A stretch of DNA of 64,000 nucleotides from Rhodanobacteraceae bacterium. GTDB lineage: Bacteria; Pseudomonadota; Gammaproteobacteria; Xanthomonadales; SZUA-5. The DNA is taken from assembly GCA_016717705.1 (NCBI GenBank), contig JADKFD010000021.1, positions 1-64,000 of the forward strand, in the 5' to 3' direction. Both the position numbers and the translations under genes were made by a program. Shown here one piece after another: positions 63,901-64,000 of this stretch; the stretch's first letter is position 1, and every line of letters begins with the position of its first letter. A model generated the notes under the pieces. That model saw only the letters and a list, made by a program, of their open reading frames with translations. It made no database searches and was not told the origin of the DNA.

Positions 63901-64000
63901 GGCGGCATCGTCTTCAACGACGGCTCCGGCTGGAACTACGGGCGCTTCGATCATCCGGACGATCCGCGCTACGACTATCCACGCGAAGCCGACTATTGCT
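60978..64000 (+). CDS. Multidomain glycosyltransferase, frameshifted, cut by window end
   Basis: Surface-polysaccharide glycosyltransferase that continues beyond the window. Frame 1 (ATG 60978 to about 61890) holds an N-terminal region with LHILHGWGGGAERFVRDLA, a GT-B-like start. One lost base near 61888-61900 moves the reading to SSLRGGPFAEHDARWW and the rest of a GT4-type domain (LLVLGRINGAKGLDLLRQL, TVSETFSYTLSELMRL, ERIEDDVNGILVD). A coiled-coil region follows (about 62.7-63.25 kb, TADRRLAEQDAELARR; LEAERDWLAGEHAALRQ), then a GT2 domain (VSIVVPVYNQL, VIVVDDGSSDAT, FFLNNDTAVQPG). Order and size suggest an O-antigen or exopolysaccharide polymer-building enzyme. Confidence 0.82.

Overview
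The window is high-GC DNA from a gammaproteobacterium. The gene content points to the Xanthomonadales/Lysobacterales, perhaps a Rhodanobacteraceae-like or uncultured relative; this is an inference, since there is no rRNA or marker to place it. Supporting signs are the lptD-surA-pdxA-ksgA order, an IPTL-CTERM surface protein, a winged-helix/Ser-Thr kinase fusion, a secreted M36 peptidase ending in a GFE tail, and dispersed palindromic repeats with cores like GTAGGAGCG. I see no tRNA, rRNA, CRISPR array, prophage, transposase or integrase. This is chromosomal backbone rather than a mobile island.

Layout. 1-6.8 kb: phosphate uptake (frameshifted phosphate porin, pstS, pstC, pstA, pstB, phoU), then a ZntB/CorA-type metal transporter. 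7-12.4 kb: dimethylarginine hydrolase, a NodB-type deacetylase, and a minus-strand operon of thioredoxin-like protein, PHM-like copper monooxygenase with a CxxCH motif, an unknown protein and acyltransferase 3. 12.7-14.4 kb: glnK and amtB in the order amtB-glnK, behind a near-consensus sigma-54 promoter and NtrC-like sites. 14.8-18.7 kb: MgtE-type transporter, an internally deleted TatD remnant, TcdA and RluC. 19.3-25.2 kb: RNase E, a GacA/UvrY-like regulator and three small envelope proteins. 25.4-30.8 kb: lptD, surA fused in frame to pdxA, and ksgA. 31-39 kb: DUF4124-like and DUF1840 proteins, a DUF885 lipoprotein, a wHTH-kinase-hydrolase-cyclase fusion and a frameshifted ABC exporter. 39-50.7 kb: RecQ, a secreted esterase, an LplT-PlsC fusion, a decayed diguanylate cyclase and a 1279-residue protein I do not recognise. 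50.9-64 kb: M36 metallopeptidase, DUF853/HerA-like ATPase, DUF11/IPTL-CTERM protein, PBP1b and a multidomain glycosyltransferase cut by the window end.

How the genes work together. The phosphate set is one uptake and signalling unit. amtB-glnK is a nitrogen-scavenging unit whose promoter architecture can be read directly. lptD, surA and mrcB serve envelope building.

Numerous single-base frameshifts (porin twice, monooxygenase, kinase fusion, ABC exporter twice, diguanylate cyclase several times, glycosyltransferase) suggest either residual indel errors in the assembly or real gene decay. The two cannot be told apart from this sequence alone. I found no defence or secretion system. The best candidates for new biology are the SurA-PdxA joint, the four-module kinase fusion, the 1279-residue orphan and the copper-monooxygenase operon.
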